64,000 nt of DNA from SZUA-365 sp049663345 (lineage in GTDB: Bacteria; Bacteroidota; Ignavibacteria; SZUA-365), in the NCBI GenBank assembly GCA_049663345.1, contig JBATDG010000061.1, positions 1-64,000 of the forward strand. Reading direction: 5' to 3'. The first letter of the stretch is position 1, and the number at the start of each line of letters is the position of its first letter. The notes beneath the pieces were generated by a model. It worked only from the letters and a program-made list of their open reading frames with translations, searched no databases and was not told where the DNA came from. A program made the position numbers and the translations under genes. This document shows, in pieces, positions 43,679-51,991 of this stretch.

Positions 43679-44944
43679 ATGAGCGATTGGCGACGAAATA
43701 TCAGTTTCTGCTTAGTGATCGGCGTTCTGCTTTTGGGTGGAGGGACGGTTCCGTCGCTGTATGCACAGAAAAAGAAGAAAAAAAAGGCGGTGGCCACCAG
43801 CGTCAAATCGCAGCAGAAGGAACTTGAGGGAATTCGCTCGCAGATACAGAAATACGAGGAACGGATCAAGGAAAGTGAAATGCGGGAGCGCAGCACTGTG
43901 CAGCAGCTTGATGATTATGACCGGCAGACCTCACTAATCCGCAGTCTTGTGACCCACCTTACCCAGAACATCGCTGAGAACCAGAAGGAAATCGCCATCG
44001 CTCAGTTGAATCTCGTCACGGCGGAGAACGAGCTGCGGAAACTGAAGAGGGAATTGGCGCGCATTGTTGTGGGCATGTATAAACGCGGGCGCACGCGCGA
44101 TGCTGAACTGCTGCTCTCAGCGGAAAATATCAACGAAATGTTTATCCGCTCAAAATACCTGAAGGTGTATGCTGAGAAACAGCGCAGGCAGGCGGATGAA
44201 ATTCGCAAAAGAAAAAAAGAGATTGTAATCCAGAAAGCAATGCTCGAGGAGAAGCTCAAACAGCAGCAAATGGCGATTTTTGAAAGGCGCAGTGAGGAAG
44301 GCGTACTGCAGCGTAAAGTGGGTAAGCAGAGAGGATTGTTGAATCAGGTACGGCAGGATAAGGAATCCTACGAAACGCAGCTTCGCCGCAAGCAGGCCGC
44401 GGCGCGCAAAATCGAACGCATGATTTCTGATTTGATAGAGCGCGAGCGCAAGAAAATCGAAGATGCCCGAAAGAAAGAAGCAAAAGACAACGGGCGGTCC
44501 GCGCCTGCACCGCTTCCCTCCGTTCCGATTTCGAATACCAAATTCGGCAAACTGCAGGGACGCCTTCCCTGGCCCGTTTCACAGGGTGCGATCATCGAGT
44601 CATTTGGCCAGCACACAAATCCTCGAAACGGCATGCTGTATCTCAACAATGGAATCAACATCGCCACTGGCATCGGTTCAGAGGTTCGATCGGTTGCCGA
44701 TGGTACGGTGAAAATCGTACAATTCTTTCCGGGATTCGGAACCTTTATTTTCATTAGCCACGACAATGATTTCACCACCGTCTATGCACATCTCGGCGAG
44801 GTACTCGTCCGGGAAGAGAAGAGAGTGGTTGCAGGACAGACCATCGCCCGATCGGGGGAAGATGTTTCCGGACCTCTGCTGCACTTTGAGCTCTGGTATG
44901 GGAAAGTCAAACAGGATCCGCTGCGCTGGCTTACGAAGCGCTGA
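43679..44944 (+). CDS. EnvC-like murein hydrolase activator with degenerate M23 domain
   Basis: 421 residues. The signal peptide (FCLVIGVLLLGGGTVPSLYAQ) is followed by a Lys-rich start, a long coiled coil (about residues 40-270) and a C-terminal LytM/M23 fold. The M23 metal ligands are changed: the usual HxGIDI is NNGINIATG, so the first His and the Asp are Asn, whereas YAHLG and LHFELWYG remain. This is how EnvC-type regulators differ from active endopeptidases; they open peptidoglycan amidases at division sites. AGG lies five bases before the ATG. It is the third gene of the TPR-DUF4292-EnvC cluster. Confidence 0.9.
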   Translation: MSDWRRNISFCLVIGVLLLGGGTVPSLYAQKKKKKKAVATSVKSQQKELEGIRSQIQKYEERIKESEMRERSTVQQLDDYDRQTSLIRSLVTHLTQNIAENQKEIAIAQLNLVTAENELRKLKRELARIVVGMYKRGRTRDAELLLSAENINEMFIRSKYLKVYAEKQRRQADEIRKRKKEIVIQKAMLEEKLKQQQMAIFERRSEEGVLQRKVGKQRGLLNQVRQDKESYETQLRRKQAAARKIERMISDLIERERKKIEDARKKEAKDNGRSAPAPLPSVPISNTKFGKLQGRLPWPVSQGAIIESFGQHTNPRNGMLYLNNGINIATGIGSEVRSVADGTVKIVQFFPGFGTFIFISHDNDFTTVYAHLGEVLVREEKRVVAGQTIARSGEDVSGPLLHFELWYGKVKQDPLRWLTKR

Positions 44945-45382
44945 TTAACGCATGTCGTGGCCGGTTATGTAATCCTTCAGATATCGGATGGTCACAGCTT
45001 TTTCCTCGTGCTGGGACTTCACGAGGTCACCGATCGAAACCATTCCCGCGACATGATCATCTGCGAATACAGGAAGATGACGTATGCGTTTCTCTGTCAT
45101 GACCGTCATCGCATCCTCGACATCATCATCGAGCTGGCTGATGATCAGGTCCCGCGTCATTACGTCAGCGATGTGGATCTCCTCCAGCCGATGCGCGGAA
45201 GCGCCTACGACGCGCAGAGTATCGCGTTCGGTAAATATTCCTACGGGTCGCCCATCATCGAGTACGAGCAGCGCACCGATGTTGTATTGCACGAGCATGT
45301 CGATCGCATCCTTGACCGACTTCTCAGGATGGATACTGAACACAGTAGCTCCCTTCGCCTTTACGATGTCCTTGAGCTGCAT
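44945..45382 (-). CDS. CBS-pair protein
   Basis: 145 residues from an ATG at 45382 with GGAG upstream; the ORF extends into tandem repeats and should not be used. Two CBS domains: VKDAIDMLVQYNIGALLVLD, GIFTERDTLR and VEDAMTVMTEKRIRHLPVF, GMVSIGDLVK. Stand-alone CBS pairs usually bind adenine nucleotides or S-adenosylmethionine and control partners. It is convergent with the EnvC-like gene and separated from its stop by nothing (the two genes abut at 44944/44945). Confidence 0.92.
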   Translation of the reverse strand: MQLKDIVKAKGATVFSIHPEKSVKDAIDMLVQYNIGALLVLDDGRPVGIFTERDTLRVVGASAHRLEEIHIADVMTRDLIISQLDDDVEDAMTVMTEKRIRHLPVFADDHVAGMVSIGDLVKSQHEEKAVTIRYLKDYITGHDMR

Positions 45383-45455
45383 GGACGTTTCTCCTCGACA
45401 CAATGTGATTTGGGATATTCTGTGGATAGAATAGGCAATGGGCGCTGGAAATGCA

Positions 45456-45562
45456 AGAGCGCCTGTCGGCACGGAGGAGCGCCTGCGGCACGGGGGAGCG
45501 CCTGTCGGCGCGGGGGAGCGCCTGTCGGCACGGGGGAGCGCCTGTCGGCACGGGGAGCGCAG
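45456..45562. repeat. Five ~20-bp GC-rich direct repeats
   Basis: About five copies of GGAGCGCCTGTCGGCACGGG with small changes (GCGG for TCGG, G for A), between the CBS gene start and the mmdB terminator. There is no spacer between copies, so this is a minisatellite and not a CRISPR. Confidence 0.88.
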
Positions 45563-45578
45563 GGGACACAAAAATTAA

Positions 45579-45604
45579 CGGCGGGATCCGAGAGGATCCC
45601 GCCG
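45579..45604 (-). terminator. Intrinsic terminator of methylmalonyl-CoA decarboxylase operon
   Basis: CGGCGGGATCC-GAGA-GGATCCCGCCG, an 11-bp stem, followed on the minus strand by TTAATTTTTG. It lies 27 bases past the beta-subunit stop. Confidence 0.88.
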
Positions 45605-45630
45605 CTTCAGCGAACGTGCTGTCGGTGTTG

Positions 45631-46770
45631 CTACAGGTAAAACGACAGCAGAATACCAGCCGCAACTGCGGAACCGATAACGCCGGCGACGTTGGGTCCC
45701 ATCGCATGCATCAGGAGAAAATTCGATTTGTCGTAGGATTGACCGACGACCTGCGAGACACGCGCAGCTGCTGGCACGGCCGAGACGCCAGCCGAACCGA
45801 TAAGTGGATTGATCTTGTTTTCCTCGCTCAGAAACAGGTTCATGAATTTCGCGAACAGCACTCCTCCCGCCGTGGCAACGGCGAAGGAAATCGCACCGAG
45901 TCCGAAAATAAGAATGGACTGCGGGGTGAGAAAGGTACTCGCCTGTGTCGAAGCTCCGACGGTGAGTCCGAGAAGAATGGTAACAATGTCGATCATGGAA
46001 CTGCGGGCGGTTTCCATCAAACGCTTGGTCACACCGCTCTCTTTCAGAATGTTGCCGAAGAACAGCATGCCGAGCAGAGGAAGCGCGCCCGGCGCGATGA
46101 AGGCCGTAACCAGAAATCCGACGACCGGGAAAAGCACCTTCTCCCGCTGGCTCACGGCACGGGGTGGTTTCATGCGAATGAGCCGCTCTTTTTTCGTTGT
46201 GAGGAGCCGCATTACCGGCGGCTGGATCACGGGGACGAGTCCCATATACGAATACGCGGCGATGGCGATCGACCCGACGAGATGGGGAGCGAGTTTCGCC
46301 GAGGTGAATATCGCGGTCGGACCGTCGGCCCCGCCGATGATGCCAATCGATGCCGCTTCCTGCGGCGAAAATCCCAGCGCCAGCGCTGCATTCATTGTCG
46401 CGAAAATACCGATCTGCGCCGCTGCGCCAAGCAGGACGAGTTTGGGATTCGAGATCAGTGCCGAAAAATCCGTCAAGGCACCGATTCCCAGAAAAATCAA
46501 CGGCGGGTAGATGCCCTTCACTACTCCGAAATAGAGATAGTTCAGGACGCTGCCGTCTTCATAGATACCGATTTCCATCCCGGCATTCTGCAAAAACGGG
46601 ATGTTGCCGACAATAATACCGAAGCCGATAGGCACGAGGAGCAGCGGTTCGTAATTCCGTGCGATCGCCAACCAGAGAAACAATAAACCGGCACTGATCA
46701 TCACGAAATTTCCGATTGTGATATTCGCGAAACCGCTGAAACTCAGAAATTGAAAAAACCCGTCAAGCAT
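45631..46770 (-). CDS. mmdB: Na+-translocating decarboxylase beta subunit
   Basis: 379 residues with about nine to ten membrane segments. GVVKGIYPPLIFLGIGALTD, GADGPTAIFTSAKLAPHLVG and GPNVAGVIGSAVAAG are hallmarks of the OadB/GcdB/MmdB family, including the Asp in GGADGPT needed for Na+ transport. It catalyses decarboxylation of carboxybiotin and drives Na+ export across the inner membrane. The ATG overlaps the end of the biotin-carrier gene by 8 bases, so the two are translationally coupled. Last gene of the operon. Confidence 0.96.
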   Translation of the reverse strand: MLDGFFQFLSFSGFANITIGNFVMISAGLLFLWLAIARNYEPLLLVPIGFGIIVGNIPFLQNAGMEIGIYEDGSVLNYLYFGVVKGIYPPLIFLGIGALTDFSALISNPKLVLLGAAAQIGIFATMNAALALGFSPQEAASIGIIGGADGPTAIFTSAKLAPHLVGSIAIAAYSYMGLVPVIQPPVMRLLTTKKERLIRMKPPRAVSQREKVLFPVVGFLVTAFIAPGALPLLGMLFFGNILKESGVTKRLMETARSSMIDIVTILLGLTVGASTQASTFLTPQSILIFGLGAISFAVATAGGVLFAKFMNLFLSEENKINPLIGSAGVSAVPAAARVSQVVGQSYDKSNFLLMHAMGPNVAGVIGSAVAAGILLSFYL

Positions 46771-47218
46771 TCTGTCCCCCTCCTAATTCAAAAAGCTCAT
46801 CTCCCTCGAGCACGTTCGCACCAACCACGACCTTGATCTGTTGAACGATTCCATCAGCAGGAGCGACGATGTTGTTTTCCATCTTCATGGCCTCCATCAC
46901 AACGATGATTTCACCGGCTTTAACGGCGACACCTTCCTTGACATTGACGCTGAGGATGACACCCGGCAACGGGGCCTTCACGAACCGCTTTTTGCTTTCT
47001 CCCGGAGACGACGTCTTCAGAGGCCGCTCCATCTCGCTCGTGTATGCGGGTTGGCGGACAAGCCTCGGAGTCTTCGACGGCTTGCGGTGATTGTCGTAAC
47101 TGACTTCATACGACGTGCCATTGACATCAACCGTCGCCTGCCCTTCCCCGATCTTCTTTATTTCGATGTTGTATTCATTTCCGTTGATGGAAATATTGAA
47201 TGAACTCTGCGTGGTCAT
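46763..47218 (-). CDS. mmdC: Biotin carrier subunit of Na+-pumping decarboxylase
   Basis: 151 residues. The C-terminal biotinyl domain has the biotin-attachment motif MEAMKMEN (Lys biotinylated), and APLPGVILSVNVKEGVAVKA is typical of this fold. The linker is short and Ser/Pro/Arg rich, and the N-terminal strand-rich part may dock to the other subunits. The protein moves the carboxyl group from the alpha to the beta subunit. 15 bases separate it from the gamma-like gene. Confidence 0.94.
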   Translation of the reverse strand: MTTQSSFNISINGNEYNIEIKKIGEGQATVDVNGTSYEVSYDNHRKPSKTPRLVRQPAYTSEMERPLKTSSPGESKKRFVKAPLPGVILSVNVKEGVAVKAGEIIVVMEAMKMENNIVAPADGIVQQIKVVVGANVLEGDELFELGGGQNA

Positions 47219-47233
47219 ATCTTTCCTGCCTTG

Positions 47234-47677
47234 TCATGCTTGGGAGTGGAAATGGGTCGGAGGACGGGTCATTCCGTGCAGTTTCGAACTCCACGGTGAA
47301 TACGGTCGTGATACCCTTTTTATTGTCAGCACCGTTTCCTCGTTGTCGTGATATTGATTGAGCGACCGGTCGAGCGCCATCGCGATGGCAGCGATGACTT
47401 CTCCGGACAGCTTCTGCTTCTGTGCCTCGGCCGACTGCGAAGGGATCGTTCCAGTCTTCCGCCTTGCGGTTGAATGCTGTACCACAACACTGATGTAGTG
47501 TATCGTTGCCGACATGATCGCGAGTGCAGCAAACACCACGCAGATCCCAACGATTGTTACAATAAGGCCTTTCCCGGCGATGATGCTCTCGCCACCCGAC
47601 AACTTCCAGGTTTCGAATGTACGCGCGATTGCTTTGGCGGAATCGGCTGCCACGGGAGCGATGAAATACATATACAT
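47234..47677 (-). CDS. OadG-like gamma/delta subunit
   Basis: 147 residues with one membrane helix (GLIVTIVGICVVFAALAIMS) near residue 40-60, then a soluble tail ending HGMTRPPTHFHSQA. Position between the carboxyltransferase and biotin carrier genes, and the single N-terminal TM, fit an OadG/MmdD subunit that stabilises the complex. The tail contains a Gly-less segment EVIAAIAMALDRSLNQY, as in OadG-family proteins, where the end often binds a metal. It starts 12 bases after mmdA. Confidence 0.85.
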   Translation of the reverse strand: MYMYFIAPVAADSAKAIARTFETWKLSGGESIIAGKGLIVTIVGICVVFAALAIMSATIHYISVVVQHSTARRKTGTIPSQSAEAQKQKLSGEVIAAIAMALDRSLNQYHDNEETVLTIKRVSRPYSPWSSKLHGMTRPPTHFHSQA

Positions 47678-47689
47678 GTCAGCCTCTTC

Positions 47690-49246
47690 TCACAATGGGA
47701 TGTTGCCGTGCTTTTTCATCGGGAGTGAGTCACGCTTGGTGCTCAAACTCTGAAGCGCACGGATGATGCGGAATCGCGTGTTGCGTGGTTCAATGACGTC
47801 GTCGATGTAGCCATACTTCGCAGCGACATACGGTGTGGCGAATTTATTGCGGTATTCATCCTCCATGATGCTGATGAATTGCGCGCGCGCCTCTGCGTCC
47901 TTTTTTGAGAGTTCGCGGCCGTACAACACTTCAATCGCACCACGCGGTCCCATCACCGCGATCTCCGCGGTCGGCCAGGCGTAGTTGATATCACCACGCA
48001 GATGCTTCGATCCCATGACGTCGTAGGCGCCGCCGTATGCTTTTCGGAGAATGATCGTAACCTTGGGTACCGTGGCCTCTCCGTAAGCGAAGAGCAGTTT
48101 CGCTCCATGAATGATGATGCCGCCGTATTCCTGCGCGGTACCGGGAAGGAAGCCGGGAACGTCGACCAGGGTGACGATGGGAATATTGAATGCGTCACAG
48201 AAGCGGATGAATCGCGCGGCTTTGCGAGATGCATTGCTGTCAAGCACTCCGGCGAGATAGTTCGGCTGGTTCGCGACGATTCCCACCGAGCGACCGGCAA
48301 ATCTTGCGAACCCGACGATGATATTCGGAGCGTAATGACGGTGGATCTCCAGAAACTCGTCATTATCGACGATCGCATGGATAACCTCGCGAACATCATA
48401 CGGTTTGTTCGGATTCTCAGGAATTATCTCATTGAGAAGGTCTTCGAGTCGATCAATCGGATCGAGTGTCTCGATGAAGGGCGGCTCCTCCAGGTTATTC
48501 TGCGGCAGGTAGCTGAACAGCTTGCGAATCAGCGAGATCTGCTCTTCGTCGCTTTCGCAGGCGAAATGCGCGACGCCTGATTTCGCGGTGTGAATGGATG
48601 CGCCGCCAAGTTCCTCAGCTGTGACATCTTCATTCGTTACCGACTTGACCACCTTCGGACCGGTTACGAACATGTAGCTGGTTTCCTTGGTCATCAGAAT
48701 GAAATCGGTGATGGCCGGTGAATACACCGCGCCGCCGGCACAGGGACCGAACACTCCGGAGATCTGCGGAATCACGCCGGATGCGAGGATATTTCTTTCG
48801 AATATTTCCGCGTATCCACCGAGACTCTTCACACCTTCCTGAATGCGCGCGCCGCCTGAATCGTTGAGCCCGATCACGGGGGCACCGGCCTTCATGGCCA
48901 TGTCCATGATCTTGCAGATTTTGCTCGCATACATTTCAGAAAGCGAGCCGCCAAATACGGTGAAGTCCTGAGAGAACACATACACCAGGCGTCCGTCGAT
49001 CGTGCCATAGCCCGTGACGACGCCATCAGAGAGGTATGCCTCATTTTCGAGGCCGAAATCAATGCACCTGTGGCTGACAAACATGTCGAACTCTTCGAAG
49101 CTGCCTTCGTCCAGCAGGAGGGCGAGTCGTTCGCGCGCCGTCAGCTTGCCTTTCGCATGCTGCGACTCGATGCGCTTCTCGCCTCCTCCCATCCTGGCTT
49201 CTTCGCGCTTCTGGAGGAGTTCCTTGATCTTGTCTTCGATTGCCAT
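47690..49246 (-). CDS. mmdA: Methylmalonyl-CoA decarboxylase / acyl-CoA carboxylase alpha (carboxyltransferase) subunit
   Basis: 518 residues with both crotonase-like halves of a carboxyltransferase. GKLTARERLALLLDEGSFEE, SQDFTVFGGSLSEMYASKI, NDSGGARIQEGV, GPCAGGAVYSPAITDF and MGPRGAIEVLYGRELS are standard for MmdA/PccB. It transfers the carboxyl group of methylmalonyl-CoA to biotin on the carrier subunit. AAAGGACG precedes the ATG. Because it is followed by gamma, biotin and membrane beta subunits, the complex is the Na+ pump rather than a plain propionyl-CoA carboxylase; it ties propionate/succinate metabolism to the Na+ gradient. Confidence 0.95.
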   Translation of the reverse strand: MAIEDKIKELLQKREEARMGGGEKRIESQHAKGKLTARERLALLLDEGSFEEFDMFVSHRCIDFGLENEAYLSDGVVTGYGTIDGRLVYVFSQDFTVFGGSLSEMYASKICKIMDMAMKAGAPVIGLNDSGGARIQEGVKSLGGYAEIFERNILASGVIPQISGVFGPCAGGAVYSPAITDFILMTKETSYMFVTGPKVVKSVTNEDVTAEELGGASIHTAKSGVAHFACESDEEQISLIRKLFSYLPQNNLEEPPFIETLDPIDRLEDLLNEIIPENPNKPYDVREVIHAIVDNDEFLEIHRHYAPNIIVGFARFAGRSVGIVANQPNYLAGVLDSNASRKAARFIRFCDAFNIPIVTLVDVPGFLPGTAQEYGGIIIHGAKLLFAYGEATVPKVTIILRKAYGGAYDVMGSKHLRGDINYAWPTAEIAVMGPRGAIEVLYGRELSKKDAEARAQFISIMEDEYRNKFATPYVAAKYGYIDDVIEPRNTRFRIIRALQSLSTKRDSLPMKKHGNIPL

Positions 49247-49397
49247 TTGTAACGTCCTTTAGACGATTGTTTATAGAAGGGAAATGGAGAATCCGTGGTG
49301 GGGGTGAGGGATATGTGAGAAAAAGTCCATTCTGTCGACGCTGTGCTTCCGAGTTCCGGAGTTCTATCTATTTATTTACCACCCCCTAATCGTTACA

Positions 49398-49426
49398 AAT
49401 TTAGCGAATAGGTTTGCAAATTGCAA
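49398..49426 (-). promoter_or_regulatory. Candidate mmd operon promoter overlapping a TTGCAA dyad
   Basis: On the minus strand, TTGCAA, a 17-bp spacer and TAAATT. The -35 hexamer is half of the near-perfect palindrome TTGCAA-A-TTGCAA (49414-49426), so a repressor bound there would block RNA polymerase. It lies about 150-180 bases upstream of mmdA. Confidence 0.5.
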
Positions 49427-49442
49427 CGCGGGGCACGAGGCG

Positions 49443-49605
49443 CGCTATACGCTGTACGCGATACGCAGGAAGCAGGTAGAAGGGGGGGATGGGAGGCTCG
49501 ATTGCCGCAACCCAGGCTTGAAAGCCTGGGCTATCATGCTGCGCCCTCGCCACGGCGAGTCTTTGACCTTCGGGGCATACCGCGTACTGCGTACTGCGTA
49601 CCGCG
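49443..49605. repeat. Heptad hairpin CGCTATA / TACTGCG, with nested palindrome
   Basis: The left arm has three 7-bp units (CGCTATA, CGCTGTA, CGCGATA), the right arm four (TACCGCG, TACTGCG twice, TACCGCG), roughly complementary. Between them lies a perfect hairpin CCCAGGCTT-GA-AAGCCTGGG (49511-49530). Confidence 0.8.
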
Positions 49606-49676
49606 CCGCGAAGCGGCATATCCCCATTTTTCCGTATATTCCGAATAACACTCACCCTCAGTCTGTACCGGGAGTA

Positions 49677-50744
49677 ATGAACAAACAGCGCGTTATCTCC
49701 ATTCTGAAAGTTTCGATCACCTTCCTGATCGTCGCATTCTCGATTTATTTTTCCGTTTGGAAGGTCGATTTCAGTGAATTGGGCCGCAGCTTCAAGACGG
49801 CCAATTACTGGTTTGCGCTTCTGATAATAGTGCCGATCGTGCTTTCTCATTATGTGCGGGCAGTGCGCTGGAAGGTTATTCTCGAACGCATTCATCCGAA
49901 TGTGAAGACGGGGAATCTGTTCTCCGGCGTGATGATCGGGTATTTCATGAATAACCTGATCCCCCGCAGCGGTGAACTGGTCCGCCCCTGGTTCACAGCA
50001 CAGCAAGAAAAAGAAACCACGTACAGCTCACTGCTCGGCAGCATCATCGTCGAGCGCTTTATCGACACGGTCGCACTGCTGATCATGATCGCCGTTATCC
50101 TGTTTGTGGATAAGCATATGTTCGACGGTTTCGAGGAAGTCGGGGTAAATGCCGAGGTGGTCCGTCCGATCATATACATGGCGATTCTTCTCGGCATCGT
50201 GTTCATTGTGATCGCACCTAGCAAAGCCGGACTCTGGGTTGCGGAAACCGCAAGTCGTCCGCTCGAATGGATGGCGCAGCGTTTCGGAATCGCAAAGCTA
50301 TCGAGATTCCGCGAAGGTGTGCTCGATATGTTCCGCAAGCTGCAGATGGGCTTCGGCGCCATTCGTACCGCGCGGCAGGTGATGCTTGTGACGGTCTACA
50401 CAGCACTGCTGTACTTTCTCTACATGGTTCCGCTGTGGATCATGTTTCACGCCTTCCCCAGCGGTGCCAGTCCTGATGCGACGCTTTTCGCCGCACTCGA
50501 AATCTGGGCCGTGACCGCCATGGGCTACGCCATCGCTCCGACACCCGGCGCCTTCGGCGTCTTCCACGTCACAGCGCGCATTGCCTTGATGAAGTTCGTC
50601 AACTTCAGCGAAGCTGATGCCGTCGCCTACGCAACACTCACGCATTTTGTGAATTACCTCGTCCCCATCGTATTCGGGATCTATTACCTGACCACCAAAA
50701 ACCTTTCAGTCGGATCACTGTTCCGCGCCCGATCGGAGACCTGA
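49677..50744 (+). CDS. LPG-synthase-TM-like (UPF0104) flippase-type membrane protein
   Basis: 355 residues with about eight membrane segments and no soluble catalytic domain. VRAVRWKVILERIHPNVKT, MNNLIPRSGELVRPWF, SIIVERFIDTVALLIM and IAPTPGAFGVFHVTARIALM match the UPF0104/lysylphosphatidylglycerol synthase TM-region family. Members without the synthase domain are thought to move lipids or lipid-linked sugars. The ATG at 49677 is preceded by GGGAG; the ORF reads on upstream through the heptad array and was cut there. The nearby glycosyltransferase and OYE genes give no firm pathway. Confidence 0.85.
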   Translation: MNKQRVISILKVSITFLIVAFSIYFSVWKVDFSELGRSFKTANYWFALLIIVPIVLSHYVRAVRWKVILERIHPNVKTGNLFSGVMIGYFMNNLIPRSGELVRPWFTAQQEKETTYSSLLGSIIVERFIDTVALLIMIAVILFVDKHMFDGFEEVGVNAEVVRPIIYMAILLGIVFIVIAPSKAGLWVAETASRPLEWMAQRFGIAKLSRFREGVLDMFRKLQMGFGAIRTARQVMLVTVYTALLYFLYMVPLWIMFHAFPSGASPDATLFAALEIWAVTAMGYAIAPTPGAFGVFHVTARIALMKFVNFSEADAVAYATLTHFVNYLVPIVFGIYYLTTKNLSVGSLFRARSET

Positions 50745-50842
50745 TACTCTTACCTCGCGTCTGTCCCGCTCCGTGCGCACACCCTGTTCCCGGTGCAGCC
50801 GGACGCCCTGTCACGCATCCATGCATTCCCGGGATTATCACC

Positions 50843-51991
50843 ATGTCACGCTACCGTCTCTTCGAACCACTGCCGCTCCGCTGCGGAATCAATCTCTCCA
50901 ACCGCATCACTATCGCCCCGATGACCACCTGGTCGTCGCATAAGGACGGAACGATTCACCCCGACGAACTCGCGTACCTGCGCCGGCGGTCGAAGGGTCC
51001 CTCGCTGGTGATGACAGCCGCCTGCTACGTGCAGCCTGAGGGACATGCGTTCGATGGACAGTGGGGTTGCCATGACGACGAAATGCTGCCGTCCCTTCGT
51101 GCAGCGGCCGATGCAATTCACGCGGAAGGCGCGCGTGCGGTGCTGCAGATTCATCATGGCGGACGCATGTGTCCCGCTTCCCTGCTCGGCGGAAATGCGC
51201 CGCTGTCGGCCAGCGCCGTTCCGGCCGATCGCCCGGGAGCCGATATTCCCCGCACGATGCTGGAGGATGAGATCTTCGACTGCATCGACGCCTTCGCCGA
51301 TGCCACGAGCCGCGCCATTGCCGCCGGATATGACGGCGTGGAAATCCATGGCGCCAACACCTACCTTCTGCAGCAGTTTTTTTCACCCCATTCCAACCGC
51401 CGCGACGACGAATGGGGCGGCACGCTTGAAAAACGTCTGCGCTTTCCGCTAGGGGTTGCCGATGCCGTGCTTGAGGCAGCCAACGCAGCAGGTCGTCCCT
51501 TCGCCGTCGGCTACCGGCTTTCTCCCGAAGAAATCGAGGAGCCGGGAATCACGCTCGAGGACACGATGCACCTTGTCGATGCGCTCGCCGCGCTTCGCAG
51601 CGGCAATCGTAGGCTCGACTGGCTGCACATATCCGTGCGCGATTATACGGCTGGCAGCATGCGGAATCCGCAAGTGACGGAGCGTCCCACTCACGCAATC
51701 GCCGAACGTCTGGCCCAACTGCCCACGGCAACGCGTCCCGCCCTGATCGGTGTCGGAATGATGTACACTCCCGAAGACGCCCTCCTCGCTCTCGAAGACG
51801 GCTGCGACGCCGTCGCCCTCGGACGCATTGCGCTCATGGAGCCCGATTGGACGGAGAAAGTCCGCAGCAACAATGCCGAAGACATCCGCCAGACGCTGCC
51901 AGCCCGAGACGGCGAAGTCGATCTCACGATTCCCACTCCGATGTATCGAATTCTCGTCAATCGGAAGGGCTGGCTGCCGGTGGGGAGATAG
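50843..51991 (+). CDS. Old Yellow Enzyme-family NADH:flavin oxidoreductase
   Basis: 382 residues, TIM barrel with FMN. The N terminus FEPLPLRCGINLSNRITIAP, the catalytic/FMN motif QIHHGGR and EIHGANTYLLQQFFSPHSNR with DDEWGG are the hallmarks of the YqjM/OYE family. Single-domain, no FeS/FAD extension, so it is an ene-reductase or xenobiotic/enoate reductase. The stop codon (51989-51991) overlaps the first unit of the heptad array. Confidence 0.92.
   Translation: MSRYRLFEPLPLRCGINLSNRITIAPMTTWSSHKDGTIHPDELAYLRRRSKGPSLVMTAACYVQPEGHAFDGQWGCHDDEMLPSLRAAADAIHAEGARAVLQIHHGGRMCPASLLGGNAPLSASAVPADRPGADIPRTMLEDEIFDCIDAFADATSRAIAAGYDGVEIHGANTYLLQQFFSPHSNRRDDEWGGTLEKRLRFPLGVADAVLEAANAAGRPFAVGYRLSPEEIEEPGITLEDTMHLVDALAALRSGNRRLDWLHISVRDYTAGSMRNPQVTERPTHAIAERLAQLPTATRPALIGVGMMYTPEDALLALEDGCDAVALGRIALMEPDWTEKVRSNNAEDIRQTLPARDGEVDLTIPTPMYRILVNRKGWLPVGR

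Larger units (their letters stand above)
49247..49676. other. Divergent intergenic region with promoter, heptad arms and palindrome
   Basis: No gene. It holds the likely mmd promoter (49398-49426), the heptad arms (49443-49605), the CCCAGGCTT/AAGCCTGGG hairpin (49511-49530), a G7 run (49482-49488) and two short hairpins (CTCGCC-AC-GGCGAG near 49546, GCCGC-GAA-GCGGC near 49604). Confidence 0.8.

Noticed and set aside
45456..45562. CRISPR-like direct repeats
   Set aside because: Units abut with no unique spacers and no cas genes are near.
44945..45571. 208-residue version of the CBS protein
   Set aside because: The extra N-terminal 63 codons are translated minisatellite (RADRRSP-type repeats); an ATG with GGAG at 45382 is the better start.
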